Shown: positions 25,283-34,363, counted from the first letter of the stretch. The stretch is DNA of 64,000 bases from Variovorax sp. (GCA_017744285.1 JAGIBP010000009.1:19348-83347), one strand, 5' to 3'. Notes: generated from the sequence alone by a model not told the origin. Numbers and translations: made by a program.

Positions 25283-25939
25283 TCAGTGCGAGCGGCCCTT
25301 CACGGCCTTCTTCTTCGCCGCCTCGAACGCCGCGGCCACGACCGGCTTGGCCCATTGCGGGACCGAATCGAGCGCGATGTGCGACACCACGTGGCCGCCT
25401 TCCATGTGCAGCAGCAGCACGGGTTGGGGCGGGATGCCGGCCTTCGGATCGCCGTCGATGCTGTTGTCGTACACGCGCAGGCTCGCCAGGTGCGGCAGCA
25501 GGCGGATCAGGTTGGCGCGGCTGCTCACGTAGCGCGCGCGGATCTTGTCGTCGGCAATGGGGTGCCCGCCCGCGAGCACCCGCTCCTTCACGCGCTGGAT
25601 GTGCTTGTCGGGCGATTCGAGCCCGGCGTACCAGACGTGGACCTGCGCGCCCTTGCGCGCGCCCGAGAGCAGCATGTCCGGCAGGGTGCGCGCGCCCAGC
25701 GTGGTCTCGAAGGCGAAGTTGAGCCCCTCGGCCAGGGCGCTTTCGAGGCCCGCGCGGCCCATTTCCCAGGCCTGGGCGTTGGCGGATTCCTGCGTGAGGC
25801 CCGGATTGGCGTCCAGCAGCGCGCGTGCCGCGAGATCGGGGTTGAAGTAAGGAACCTTGCGGGCCGCGAGCGCCGCACCGCCGATGCTGCTCTTGCCGGC
25901 GCCGTTCACCCCTGCGAGAACGAAGATGCGGGCCGCCAT
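25283..25939 (-). CDS. zeta-toxin-like P-loop kinase
   Basis: 218 residues, a P-loop NTPase of the zeta-toxin type. Walker A is GVNGAGKSS at residues 10-18. PYFNPDLAARALL is the usual 'NxD' element, NFAFETTLGARTL follows, and RARYVSSRANLIRLL gives the late Arg residues that contact the nucleotide. Zeta toxins phosphorylate UDP-N-acetylglucosamine and are normally neutralised by a small epsilon antitoxin. None is next to it, so it may be a chromosomal homologue with a housekeeping role. An in-frame TTG at 25963 is an alternative start. It lies 34 bp downstream of the TetR gene on the same strand. Confidence 0.78.
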   Translation of the reverse strand: MAARIFVLAGVNGAGKSSIGGAALAARKVPYFNPDLAARALLDANPGLTQESANAQAWEMGRAGLESALAEGLNFAFETTLGARTLPDMLLSGARKGAQVHVWYAGLESPDKHIQRVKERVLAGGHPIADDKIRARYVSSRANLIRLLPHLASLRVYDNSIDGDPKAGIPPQPVLLLHMEGGHVVSHIALDSVPQWAKPVVAAAFEAAKKKAVKGRSH

Positions 25940-25973
25940 GGTCAGTGCGAGTCCCTCATGCAACCCTGCGGGG

Positions 25974-26696
25974 TCACTTCGAGCCGCCGCCGACCTCTTC
26001 CAGAATCCGGGGCATGGACTCCAGGAAGGCGGTGATATGCAGCGAAATGACGCGTGGTATCTCGATCGACGTGCTGTCGCCGTACACGTGCCGACGGATC
26101 GCCAGGTGCGAGATGTTGCCGTGCAGGATCCAGCCGATCTCCTGGGCCATGGCCGGGTCGCCCGGTGACGGCAGACCCTTGTCGAATGCGGCCTCCTCGA
26201 CGATGGTCAGCAGCAGGGTGCGGATGATGGCGGCGATATAGGTCGGGGCCATCTCGACCTCGGCCAGCGACGCATACAGAAACAGGCGCAGCCACCGCCG
26301 CGTGAGGATGGTCTCGTAGTACTCGCGATAGAAGGTGTTCAGCCGCTCGACCAGCGGCACGGCACGGTCGCGCAGCTGCACGAACCAGATCGCCTTGAAC
26401 GGGCCGGCGATCTCGGCCTCGTACACGGCGTTCAAGAGCGCCGCCTTGTTGGGGAAGGCGCTGTAGAGCAGGCGTTGCGAAACGCCGCAGGCCTCCGCCA
26501 GCGCGCGCGTCTGCGCGGTCAGCCCGTATTCCGAGAAGAAATCAAACGCCTTGGCCTGGATCTGCGCGCGGCGCTCCACCGCCGGCATGCGCGCCGTGGC
26601 CCGCCGCTTGGCGCTGGCCGGCTTGCTGTTGGCCTCGGCGTTGGCCGAACTCGAGCGCGAGCGGGAGGAGGAGAGGGCGGTTGACTTGGCTTTCAT
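25974..26696 (-). CDS. TetR/AcrR-family regulator
   Basis: 240 residues. A Ser/Lys/Ala-rich basic leader (1-40) precedes the helix-turn-helix (about 45-90, with AFDFFSEYGLTAQTRALAEA and GVSQRLLYSAFPNKAALLNA). The rest is an all-helical ligand and dimer domain (FYREYYETILTRRWLRLFLY and onward). It is divergent from the NIPSNAP/sdaA genes. A perfect-arm palindrome at 26765-26778 in the shared intergenic region recurs before the ABC transporter operon at 28.5 kb, so this protein probably represses both (inference). Confidence 0.88.
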   Translation of the reverse strand: MKAKSTALSSSRSRSSSANAEANSKPASAKRRATARMPAVERRAQIQAKAFDFFSEYGLTAQTRALAEACGVSQRLLYSAFPNKAALLNAVYEAEIAGPFKAIWFVQLRDRAVPLVERLNTFYREYYETILTRRWLRLFLYASLAEVEMAPTYIAAIIRTLLLTIVEEAAFDKGLPSPGDPAMAQEIGWILHGNISHLAIRRHVYGDSTSIEIPRVISLHITAFLESMPRILEEVGGGSK

Positions 26697-26764
26697 CGGG
26701 CTGCGTTCACGACGGCGCACACGAAATCGGTGGACATGGCCCAGACTCTAGCCCAAAATCGTTG

Positions 26765-26785
26765 TCGTCAAGTGACGATATAAAT
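26765..26785. promoter_or_regulatory. TetR operator site 1 with adjoining -10 box
   Basis: Palindrome TCGTCA-AG-TGACGA at 26765-26778, directly followed by TATAAAT (26779-26785), a good -10 hexamer for rightward transcription of the NIPSNAP gene. The same operator plus TATAAAT arrangement is found at 28547-28567. A repressor bound here would block the promoter and also lies just upstream of the TetR gene, allowing autoregulation. Confidence 0.65.
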
Positions 26786-26831
26786 AGGGCATGTCTGACG
26801 AGGAATGCCCCCCATGCAAGGAGCAGGCAAC

Positions 26832-27143
26832 GTGATCTACGAAATGCGGACCTACCAGGTTCAGCCCGGCAGGGCCGGAGAATTTCTCAAGATGTACCAG
26901 GAGCAAGGCCTGCCGCTCATTTCGCGCTACGCGAAGCTGATCGGCTGCTGGACGAAGGAGAGCGGCGTGCTCAATTCCGTCGTCTTCATCTGGGCCTACG
27001 AGGACCTGGGGCACCGGACCGGCCAGCGCGCGAAGATGGCGCAGGATCCCGAGTGGGCCGCCTTCGTGCCGTCGATGCTGCCCTACCTGGTCCACCAGGA
27101 AAGCGTCTTCCTCAGCCCGGCCGCGTTCTCGCCGCTGAAGTAG
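26832..27143 (+). CDS. NIPSNAP family protein
   Basis: 103-residue ferredoxin-like alpha/beta-barrel protein with the family opening IYEMRTYQVQPGRAGEFLKM and the core GCWTKESGVLNSVVFIWAYE. The end reads LPYLVHQESVFLSPAAFSPL. The GTG at 26832 is chosen because AAGGAG is placed upstream and it gives the family's usual start (M/V-IYExRTY). The ATGs at 26805 and 26814 would add an unconserved leader. Such small proteins occur beside many catabolic operons; the function is uncertain. The serine dehydratase gene follows 10 bp downstream. Confidence 0.82.
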   Translation: MIYEMRTYQVQPGRAGEFLKMYQEQGLPLISRYAKLIGCWTKESGVLNSVVFIWAYEDLGHRTGQRAKMAQDPEWAAFVPSMLPYLVHQESVFLSPAAFSPLK

Positions 27144-27153
27144 CCGGGGCGTC

Positions 27154-28518
27154 ATGCCGGTCAGCGTCTTCGAACTGTTCAAGATCGGTATCGGCCCCTC
27201 CAGCTCCCATACCGTGGGGCCGATGCGGATCGCGCGGCGCTTTGTCGGCGCGCTGGCCGAGGCGGGCGGGCTGCAGAGCGTTGCTCGCGTCGAGGTCAAC
27301 CTCTACGGGTCGCTTGCGCTCACGGGGCGCGGCCACGCCACCGATCGCGCGGTGCTGCTGGGCCTCATGGGACACGAGCCCGAGACGGTCGATATCGCGC
27401 GATCGGCGGAATGGCTGAGCGATCTGCGCGCCAGCGGCCGGTTGCCGTTGCCGGGCGGCTGCGAGGTGCCATTCGAGGAGGCCCGCGACATGCTCTTTCA
27501 TGCGCACCGGAGCCTGCCGCAACACCCGAACGGCATGCGCATGCTGGCCTATGACGCGCTGGGGCAGGTGCTCGCCGACCAGACCTTCTTCTCGACAGGT
27601 GGCGGTTTCATCGCCACCGACGAGGAACTGCGGCAGCCGGCGGCGAGGGCCGGCATCTCGTGGCCCTATCCCTATCGCTCTGCGGAGGAGTTGCTGGGCC
27701 GCTGCCGCGACGCCGGGATCGACATGGCCCGGCTTGCCATGCAGAACGAACTTGCATTGCGCACCGAGGCCGAGGTGCTGGCCGGGTTGGACCGCATTCG
27801 CGAAGCCATGTTCGATTGCATGGATCGCGGGCTGCGTGCATGCGGTGCGCTTCCCGGGTCCCTCGGCGTGCAGCGGCGTGCCGCCGGCCTGCACCAGGCG
27901 TTGCAGGCGCGGGGGGCGCAGCCCTTGCGCGAACTCGACTGGGTGAATGCCTATGCGGTCGCCGTGAACGAGGAGAACGCCGCGGGCGGCCGCGTGGTCA
28001 CGGCGCCGACCAATGGTGCGGCCGGCGTGCTGCCGGCGGTGCTGCGTTTCTTTGAACGCTTCTACGCGCAGTGCGAGCCCGCGGCCGCTCGCACCTTCCT
28101 GCTCACGGCCGCCGCCATCGGTTCGCTCTACAAGGAGAACGCTTCGATCTCGGGTGCCGAGGTGGGATGCCAGGGGGAGGTCGGCGTGGCCGCCTCCATG
28201 GCCGCCGCCGGGCTTGCGGCGGTCCTCGGTGGAACGCCCGCGCAGGTGGAGAACGCCGCGGAGATCGCCATGGAACATCACCTGGGCATGACCTGCGACC
28301 CGGTCGCCGGGCTGGTGCAGGTGCCGTGCATCGAGCGCAATGCCATGGGCGCGGTGAAGGCGATCAATGCCGCTCGCCTCGCGCTGGCGGGTGACGGCCG
28401 CCATCTGGTCACCCTCGATCGCGTGATCGCGACCATGAAGGCCACGGGGGCGGACATGCACCACAAGTACAAGGAAACCTCGCTGGGTGGGCTGGCCGTG
28501 AGCGTCGTGGCTTGCTGA
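27154..28518 (+). CDS. sdaA: L-serine ammonia-lyase (single-chain)
   Basis: Fe-S-dependent serine deaminase (L-serine to pyruvate and ammonia) of 454 residues, the usual single-chain length. The beta domain starts [20 protein letters not shown] (2-21). The alpha domain has [40 protein letters not shown] and [20 protein letters not shown], giving the three Cys that hold the 4Fe-4S cluster. The C-terminus ends [19 protein letters not shown], with the terminal Cys known to act as an active-site lid ligand. It lies between the NIPSNAP gene and the ABC operon, under the putative TetR control. Confidence 0.92.
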   Translation: MPVSVFELFKIGIGPSSSHTVGPMRIARRFVGALAEAGGLQSVARVEVNLYGSLALTGRGHATDRAVLLGLMGHEPETVDIARSAEWLSDLRASGRLPLPGGCEVPFEEARDMLFHAHRSLPQHPNGMRMLAYDALGQVLADQTFFSTGGGFIATDEELRQPAARAGISWPYPYRSAEELLGRCRDAGIDMARLAMQNELALRTEAEVLAGLDRIREAMFDCMDRGLRACGALPGSLGVQRRAAGLHQALQARGAQPLRELDWVNAYAVAVNEENAAGGRVVTAPTNGAAGVLPAVLRFFERFYAQCEPAAARTFLLTAAAIGSLYKENASISGAEVGCQGEVGVAASMAAAGLAAVLGGTPAQVENAAEIAMEHHLGMTCDPVAGLVQVPCIERNAMGAVKAINAARLALAGDGRHLVTLDRVIATMKATGADMHHKYKETSLGGLAVSVVAC

Positions 28519-28522
28519 AAAA

Positions 28523-28567
28523 CGTCACTCGTGACGATTTGCTAAGTCATCACTTGACGATATAAAT
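28523..28567. promoter_or_regulatory. TetR operator sites 2 and 3 upstream of the ABC operon
   Basis: Site 2 is the palindrome CGTCAC-TC-GTGACG at 28523-28536. Site 3, TCATCACTTGACGA at 28547-28560, differs at one base from the reverse complement of the site before the NIPSNAP gene. Site 3 is again followed by TATAAAT (28561-28567). The two centres are 24 bp apart. The arrangement points to co-repression of the NIPSNAP/sdaA and ABC/molybdenum hydroxylase units by one regulator. Confidence 0.65.
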
Positions 28568-28660
28568 TTCTGAACGAAGAATGGGAGCCTGGTCGGGTCG
28601 GCAGCGAAATGGCTGCGGGCCTGTGAACCGATCGGCTCGGCACCTCAAGGAGAAACAGGC

Positions 28661-29989
28661 ATGAGCAAGATGTGGATTGGTGAGCCTTCGCGGCGCGACT
28701 TCCTGAAGGTGGCCGGCGTGGCCAGTGCCGCCGCGGGCGGCCTCCTGTCGTTGGATGCGCAGGCGCAGGGTGGCGCACTGAATGCGTACACCTGGTCGGC
28801 GGCAGTCGACCTGGTCAAGAGCCATCTCACCGCGTTCGAGGCCAAGACCGGCATCAAGGTCGCCTACAACACCTCGCCCTGGGCGCAGTACCGCGACACC
28901 ATGGTCACCAAGTTCGTGGCCAAGGCGCCGATCGACACGCTGTGGGTCTCCGACAGCTGGCTGCCCGAGTGGGCCGATGCCGGCTGGATCGCCCCCATCA
29001 ACCAGTTCCCCGATCTCCTCAAGTACAACGCCGACGCCGACCAGTTCTGCACGGATTCGATGACCTACAAGGGCAAGCAGTACGGCCTGACCTACTACTC
29101 CGACTACATGGCCTTCTTCTACGACGAGGAGATGCTGAAGAAGGCGGGCATCAAGGAGCCGCCGAAGACCTGGGACGAGGTGCTGCAGCAGTCCCTCAAG
29201 ATCAAGTCGGCCGGCCTGTCGGACTACCCGATGATGCTGTCGATGGCGCGCGAGAGCTGGCTGATCGAGTTCCTGACCGCGATGGTCTACTCGCACGGTG
29301 GCCGATTCGTCCAGGACAGCGGTGCGGCCGCGATGGCACAGCCCGGTGGCGGGGCGCAGAAGGCGCTGCAATGGATCGCCGATGCGGTGCAAAAACACAA
29401 GATCATTTCGCCTGCCTGTGTGGAAACCGGCGAACTCAACGGCCTGAAGGCGTTCGGCGCGGGCAATCATGCGTTTGCGCTGCTCAGCCGCTACCGCATC
29501 CGCACGCTCAACGATCCGAAGCAGTCGCCCATTGCCGGACGCGTGCGGCAGGCCTTGATGCCCGCGGGCCCGGGCGGCTCCAATGCGACGGTCGGATGGA
29601 TGCGCTTCCATGCCATGACGCCGCAGGCGGCGGCGGACAAGAGCCGCGCGGCCAACGCCGCCAAGCTCATCGAATGGTTCGGCGGCAAGGCCAACGGCCA
29701 GTACCAGTTCCAGAAGATGCTGTTCGATGACCTGGGTTCCGGCTTCGGCATCCCGTCGCTCTTCAAGGATCCCGACGTGCAGGCCAGCTATGCCAAGTAC
29801 GCGGACATCAAGGTCTTCGAGGCGCAGCAGAAGCTCGCGCGCAAGAAGGACGTCATCTCCCGCTGGCTCGGCGAGTGGGACGAAGTGAACGGCGCTGCAT
29901 GGCAGTCGGCGGTCATCGGCAAGTCCACGGTGGCGGACGCGCTCAAGAAGTCCGCCGGCGCGTGGAACGAACTGCGCAAGGACTCGTGA
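28661..29989 (+). CDS. ABC transporter extracellular solute-binding protein (family 1)
   Basis: 442 residues. The signal is of the twin-arginine type (EPSRRDFLKVAGVASAAAGG, cleavage near AQAQG, residue 31), so the protein may be exported folded. The mature part matches the maltose/glycerol-3-phosphate binding family: LTAFEAKTGIKVAYNTSP, YSDYMAFFYDEEMLKKAGI, PKTWDEVLQQSLKI, and a late AAKLIEWFGGKANGQYQF. Ligands of this family are sugars, polyols or related polar molecules; here the neighbouring enzymes suggest a non-sugar substrate (inference). The next gene starts inside its stop codon (GTGA). Confidence 0.88.
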   Translation: MSKMWIGEPSRRDFLKVAGVASAAAGGLLSLDAQAQGGALNAYTWSAAVDLVKSHLTAFEAKTGIKVAYNTSPWAQYRDTMVTKFVAKAPIDTLWVSDSWLPEWADAGWIAPINQFPDLLKYNADADQFCTDSMTYKGKQYGLTYYSDYMAFFYDEEMLKKAGIKEPPKTWDEVLQQSLKIKSAGLSDYPMMLSMARESWLIEFLTAMVYSHGGRFVQDSGAAAMAQPGGGAQKALQWIADAVQKHKIISPACVETGELNGLKAFGAGNHAFALLSRYRIRTLNDPKQSPIAGRVRQALMPAGPGGSNATVGWMRFHAMTPQAAADKSRAANAAKLIEWFGGKANGQYQFQKMLFDDLGSGFGIPSLFKDPDVQASYAKYADIKVFEAQQKLARKKDVISRWLGEWDEVNGAAWQSAVIGKSTVADALKKSAGAWNELRKDS

Positions 29990-30963
29990 AGACGCAGCAT
30001 TCAGGCGCGGGCACTGGCGCCGCGCTTCCCATTCGCGCCGCGTCGGCCCCGCCGGCGAGCAAGCCGCAGCGACGGTGGCTTCGCTATCCGTCCAGCGTCT
30101 ATGACCAGCGCAGCGCGATGCTGTTCCTGGCGCCGATGTTCGCGGTGCTGATGGCGGTCGCCGTGTTTCCGGTGCTGTATTCCTTCTGGGTCAGCCTGCA
30201 CGACCTGAAGCTCACGCGGCCGAACCGCGTGCCGTTCGTCTGGTTCGGAAACTACGTCAAGGTCTTTCAGGACCCGCTGTTCTGGGATTCGGTGCTGCGC
30301 ACGGTGCACTTCAGCGTGATGTCGGTCACGGCGATCATGGTCATCGCCACCCTGATGGCGCTTCTGCTCAACGAGGACTTCCGCGGCCGCCGCGTGCTCT
30401 CCTCGATCCTGCTCATTCCCTGGGCGATCCCCTACGTGGCTAACGGCCTGATGTGGAAGTGGATCTACGACTCCGGCTACGGCGCCCTCAACGGCCTGCT
30501 GCTGCAACTGGGCTTCATCGACAAGTACCTCGTGATGCTGGGCGACACCGCCAAGACCCTGCCGCTGATCACCAATGCCTTCGTCTGGAAGGAAGTGCCC
30601 CTGGCCACCATCCTGCTGCTGGTGGTCCTGAAGTCGATTCGCGCCGACCTGTACAGCGCCGCCAAGGTCGACGGGGCCAACGTCTGGCAGCGCTTTCTTC
30701 ACATCACGCTGCCCTCGCTGGTGCCCGGCTTTGCACTGGTCATGATCTACGAAACCATGATGGCCATCCGCCACTTCGATCTGTTCTTCGTGCTCACCGA
30801 AGGCGGGCCGGCCGAGGCCTCGCATGTCGTGGCCTGGCAGGTGTACGTGGAGACCTTCCGCAAGCTGGCCTTCGGCACCGGCGCGGCGCTCGCCTACATC
30901 ATGGCACTGGCGACCTTCGTCCTTGCCTGGTTCATCATCCGCGCCACGAGCCGCAAGCTCTGA
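29986..30963 (+). CDS. ABC transporter permease (MalF/UgpA type)
   Basis: 325-residue inner-membrane protein with about six helices after a basic leader: AMLFLAPMFAVLMAVAVFPV, MSVTAIMVIATLMALLL, LSSILLIPWAIPYVANGLMW, TILLLVVLKSI, LVPGFALVMIYETMM and YIMALATFVLAWFII. The cytoplasmic EAA loop for contact with the ATPase is SAAKVDGANVWQRFLHITLP. The GTG start at 29986 overlaps the stop of the binding-protein gene. Together with the next two genes it forms a complete importer. Confidence 0.9.
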   Translation: MKTQHSGAGTGAALPIRAASAPPASKPQRRWLRYPSSVYDQRSAMLFLAPMFAVLMAVAVFPVLYSFWVSLHDLKLTRPNRVPFVWFGNYVKVFQDPLFWDSVLRTVHFSVMSVTAIMVIATLMALLLNEDFRGRRVLSSILLIPWAIPYVANGLMWKWIYDSGYGALNGLLLQLGFIDKYLVMLGDTAKTLPLITNAFVWKEVPLATILLLVVLKSIRADLYSAAKVDGANVWQRFLHITLPSLVPGFALVMIYETMMAIRHFDLFFVLTEGGPAEASHVVAWQVYVETFRKLAFGTGAALAYIMALATFVLAWFIIRATSRKL

Positions 30964-30977
30964 GCACAGGACGCACC

Positions 30978-31886
30978 ATGAAAAGGTACCTTCCCGGCCG
31001 CCGCGCGATGCTGTTCGCAGCCTCGCTGCTGTTCTCCCTCTACGTGCTGGCGCCCATCGGCTGGCTCGTGTCGTCCTCGTTGCAGTCCGAGGCGGAAATC
31101 ACTTCCGTGCCACCGCACTGGGTGCCCCATGCGCCCACGCTCGACAACTTCCGCGCGATCTTCAAGGCGCCCGACGAGAAGGTGACCTACGAGACCCGCA
31201 AGCAGGGCGACACCGCCACCGGCGGCTTCATCCCGTCGACGGCGGCCAACCTGCTGCCGGCCATGAAGAACAGCTTCATCGTCGCCGCCGCGGTGGTGGT
31301 GCTGAACCTGCTGGTGAGCGTGCCGGCGGCCTACGCGCTCGCCAAGATCCGCTTCATCGGACGCTCCGCATCCATGTACTTCATGCTGTCGACGCGGGTG
31401 ATTCCCGACATCGCGCTGGTGGTGCCGTTCTTCCTGTTCGTGCAGAAGCTCGGGCTGATGGACAACCTGCTCTCGCTGGTCATCACCTATCTCGCGATCA
31501 CCGTGCCATTCAGCATCTTCATCCTGACCGGCTACTTCGAGTCGCTGCCCGACGAGCTCGACAAGGCCGCGCGCGTGGACGGCTGCTCGCGCCTGCAGAC
31601 GCTGGTGCTCGTGTTCCTGCCGCTGGCCCTGCCTTCGATCGTCGCCGTGGTGCTGTTCACCTTCCTCACGAGCTGGAACGAGTTCCTGCTGGCACTGATG
31701 TTCACGCAGACGCCGGCCTCGCAGACCATGCCGATCGTGGTGGCCTCGTTCACCTCGGATTTCAACATCAGCTTCTCTTTCATCAATGCCGCCGGCGCGC
31801 TGGCGATCGTGCCCCCCGTGCTGGTCGCCATCGTGTTCGAGCGCTACATCGTGTCCGGCCTGACCGCCGGCGCCGTCAAGGGCTAA
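30978..31886 (+). CDS. ABC transporter permease (MalG/UgpE type)
   Basis: 302 residues, second permease. Helix 1 is LFAASLLFSLYVLAPIGWLV; a long periplasmic loop (about 40-85) with PHWVPHAPTLDNFRAIFK follows, typical of MalG-like subunits. It then has MKNSFIVAAAVVVLNLLVSV, SMYFMLSTRVIPDIALVVPF and later helices. The EAA loop is LDKAARVDGCSRLQTLVLVF and the C-terminus ERYIVSGLTAGAVKG fits the family. It begins 14 bp after the first permease. Confidence 0.9.
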   Translation: MKRYLPGRRAMLFAASLLFSLYVLAPIGWLVSSSLQSEAEITSVPPHWVPHAPTLDNFRAIFKAPDEKVTYETRKQGDTATGGFIPSTAANLLPAMKNSFIVAAAVVVLNLLVSVPAAYALAKIRFIGRSASMYFMLSTRVIPDIALVVPFFLFVQKLGLMDNLLSLVITYLAITVPFSIFILTGYFESLPDELDKAARVDGCSRLQTLVLVFLPLALPSIVAVVLFTFLTSWNEFLLALMFTQTPASQTMPIVVASFTSDFNISFSFINAAGALAIVPPVLVAIVFERYIVSGLTAGAVKG

Positions 31887-31894
31887 GGCAATCC

Positions 31895-32995
31895 ATGGCA
31901 CGCATCCAGTTCGAATCCGTGCGCAAGCAGTATCCCAACGGGTACACCGCGCTCGAAGACCTCAACCTCCACATCGCCGACAAGGAGTTCCTGGTGCTTC
32001 TGGGGCCTTCGGGCTGCGGCAAGTCGACCACGCTCAACATGATCGCCGGGCTGGAGGATGTGACCGAGGGTCACCTGCGTTTCGACGCCGAGATCATGAA
32101 CACGGTGCCGCCCCACAGGCGGGACGTGTCGATGGTGTTCCAGAGCTATGCGCTGTATCCGCACAAGACGGTGTACGACAACATCGCCTTCGGCCTGAAG
32201 ATGCGCAAGTTCGACAAGGCCGAGATCGACCGCCGCGTGCGCGATGCCGCCCGTCGCCTGGAGATCGAGCCGCTGCTGGAGCGCCGGCCCGACCAGCTCT
32301 CGGGCGGCCAGCGCCAGCGCGTGGCGCTGGGCCGCGCCATGGTGCGCAAGCCGCAGGTGTTCCTGATGGATGAGCCGCTGTCCAACCTCGACGCGGCGCT
32401 GCGCATCTCGATGCGCGCCGAGATCAAGCAGTTGCACCAGGCCATGCAGACCACGTTCGTCTATGTGACGCACGACCAGGCGGAGGCGCTGACGCTGGCC
32501 GATCGCATCGTCGTGATGCGCAGCGGCGTGGTGCAGCAGATCGGGACGCCCGATGCGATCTACGAGCGCCCGAGCAACATGTTCGTGGCCTCGTTCCTCG
32601 GCAACCCGCCGATCAACTTCATCCGCGGAAGCCTGGCCCGCCAGCCGCAAGGCCTGGTGTTCCGGTGCGGCGAGACCGTGCTGACGCTGCCGGATGCCGC
32701 GGCGCAGAAGCTCGCCGGCCACGACGGCCGCGAAGTCGTGCTGGGGATCCGGGCGGAGGACGTGGCCGAAAGCGGCGATGCCTCCGAAGGCGCGCGCCTG
32801 GGTGGACGCATCCTTTCCGTCCTGCCCGTTGGCTCGGACCAGTTCCTGGAGATGGAGGTAACGCAGACGAAGCTGTTCTTCCGCGTCGGCAAGGAGTGCC
32901 AGTACAAGGCGGGCGACCAGGCGCAACTGGCGATCCATCTGAACCGCCTGCACGTGTTCGACGCCGAGACGACCCGGAACCTGCTCTGGGCCTGA
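31895..32995 (+). CDS. ABC transporter ATPase (MalK/UgpC type)
   Basis: 366 residues. Walker A is GPSGCGKS (37-44), the Q-loop Gln is residue 83 (VFQSYALYPH), the signature LSGGQ is at 135-139, Walker B VFLMDE at 155-160, and the switch His follows in VYVTHDQAEAL. The C-terminal TOBE-type region (about 235-366) is the usual regulatory domain of carbohydrate-type importers. It starts 8 bp after the second permease and is followed 7 bp later by the molybdenum hydroxylase genes, so uptake and oxidation are encoded on one transcript. Confidence 0.92.
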   Translation: MARIQFESVRKQYPNGYTALEDLNLHIADKEFLVLLGPSGCGKSTTLNMIAGLEDVTEGHLRFDAEIMNTVPPHRRDVSMVFQSYALYPHKTVYDNIAFGLKMRKFDKAEIDRRVRDAARRLEIEPLLERRPDQLSGGQRQRVALGRAMVRKPQVFLMDEPLSNLDAALRISMRAEIKQLHQAMQTTFVYVTHDQAEALTLADRIVVMRSGVVQQIGTPDAIYERPSNMFVASFLGNPPINFIRGSLARQPQGLVFRCGETVLTLPDAAAQKLAGHDGREVVLGIRAEDVAESGDASEGARLGGRILSVLPVGSDQFLEMEVTQTKLFFRVGKECQYKAGDQAQLAIHLNRLHVFDAETTRNLLWA

Positions 32996-33002
32996 AGCCA
33001 CG

Positions 33003-33872
33003 GTGAAACCCACAGCCTTCACGTACCACCGGCCGACCTCTCCCGATGAGGCGCTGTCGCTGCTCGCCCGTCACGGTGCGCACGCCAAGGTCATCGCCGG
33101 AGGGCAAAGCCTGGTGCCCATGATGAACATGCGGTTGGCCAGTCCGGCCCACCTCATCGACATCAACGACCTGAGCGAACTGGCGCAGGTCCGCCTGCGC
33201 GGCGACTCGCTCGAAGTGGGTGCGCTGGCCCGGCATCGCGCGGTGGCCGAATCGCCGCTCGTGCGCGAGCACTGCCCGCTGCTCATGCAGGCGGCGCGCA
33301 CCATCGGCCACTACGCCGTCCGTGAACGCGGCACGGTCGGCGGCAGCCTCGCGCATGCCGACCCTGCGGCGCAGCATGCGCTCGTCGCGGTGACGCTCGG
33401 CGCGAAGCTGACGCTGGCATCGCGGGGCGGCGAGCGCGTGGTCGATGCGGGGGAGTTCCTGACGTCGGCGATGAGCACGACGCTCGCGCCCGACGAGATG
33501 GTGCTGTCGGTGCGCTATCCGTGCGCCGGTCCGGGGGAGGTCTCGGCCTTCCGCATGTTCAACCAGCGTCACGGCGATTTCGCGCTCGTGGCGGTGGCCG
33601 CCACCCTGACGCTGGTCGAGGGGCGCGTCGCTGCGCTGCGCGTGGGCGTGGGCGGGGTCGCACCGGTGCCGCAGCGGCTCGAAGGCCTGGAACGCTTTGG
33701 CGGCCGCGTGCCGGACATCGACTGGGTGGCCGAAGTGGCCCGCGCCGCGCGGGAATCCGTGTCACCGGAAGAGCATCCGCGGGTGCCGGCGCTGTATCGC
33801 AGCGAACTCACGGAAACCCTGGTGGCGCGCGCGCTCGCGCGCTGCGTGGAAAGAAGCGGGGCGTTTGCATGA
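33003..33872 (+). CDS. molybdenum hydroxylase FAD subunit (CoxM-like)
   Basis: 289-residue FAD-binding subunit of the xanthine oxidase family. The flavin-binding elements are AKVIAGGQSLVPMMNMRL (31-48) and GTVGGSLAHADPAA (about 112-126). Before them come SPDEALSLLARHGA and after them LVAVTLGAKLTLASRGGER. It passes electrons from the Fe-S subunit to an acceptor. GTG start at 33003. The next gene overlaps its stop by four bases. Confidence 0.9.
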   Translation: MKPTAFTYHRPTSPDEALSLLARHGAHAKVIAGGQSLVPMMNMRLASPAHLIDINDLSELAQVRLRGDSLEVGALARHRAVAESPLVREHCPLLMQAARTIGHYAVRERGTVGGSLAHADPAAQHALVAVTLGAKLTLASRGGERVVDAGEFLTSAMSTTLAPDEMVLSVRYPCAGPGEVSAFRMFNQRHGDFALVAVAATLTLVEGRVAALRVGVGGVAPVPQRLEGLERFGGRVPDIDWVAEVARAARESVSPEEHPRVPALYRSELTETLVARALARCVERSGAFA

Positions 33873-34363
33873 CCATCCAGCGCATCACCCTCACGGTCAA
33901 CGGCCGCAACGTCGAGTTCGACGCGCCGCATCGCAAGCTTCTGTCCGACGCCCTGCGCGAGGACTGCGGCCTGACCGGAACGCACGTGGGCTGCGAACAC
34001 GGCGTGTGCGGCGCCTGCACGGTGCTCGTGGACGGCCGCCCCCAGCGGTCGTGCCTGAGCTTCGCGGTGCAGATGGAAGGGCACGAGATCGAAACCGTCG
34101 AGGCCGTCGGCACGCCGCAGCGGCTGTCCCCCCTGCAGCAGGCCTTGCACGAGTGTCACGGGCTGCAGTGCGGCTTCTGCACGCCGGGCATCGTGATGAC
34201 CTTCGAGGCCTTCCTGAAGGACCAGCCTGATCCGAGCGAAGCGCAGGTGCGCGAGGCGCTCTCGGGCAATCTCTGCCGCTGCACCGGCTACCAGAACATC
34301 GTGGACGCCATCCTGCTGGCGGCGCGCCGCATGCGCGAGGGGGCGAGCGATGAGCGAACCTGA
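33869..34363 (+). CDS. molybdenum hydroxylase 2Fe-2S subunit (CoxS-like)
   Basis: 164 residues carrying two 2Fe-2S clusters. The plant-type N-terminal cluster uses CEHGVCGACTVLVDGR plus CLSF; the C-terminal helical cluster uses CGFCTPGIVMT and the NLCRCTGYQNI motif. It transfers electrons from the molybdenum cofactor to the FAD subunit. Length and order of motifs are normal for CoxS. It overlaps the large subunit gene by 14 bases. Confidence 0.92.
   Translation: MTIQRITLTVNGRNVEFDAPHRKLLSDALREDCGLTGTHVGCEHGVCGACTVLVDGRPQRSCLSFAVQMEGHEIETVEAVGTPQRLSPLQQALHECHGLQCGFCTPGIVMTFEAFLKDQPDPSEAQVREALSGNLCRCTGYQNIVDAILLAARRMREGASDERT

Noticed and set aside
24969..25532. 187-codon plus-strand frame in the decay region
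   Set aside because: No family signature, irregular codon use, and its second half runs through the reverse strand of the zeta-like gene.
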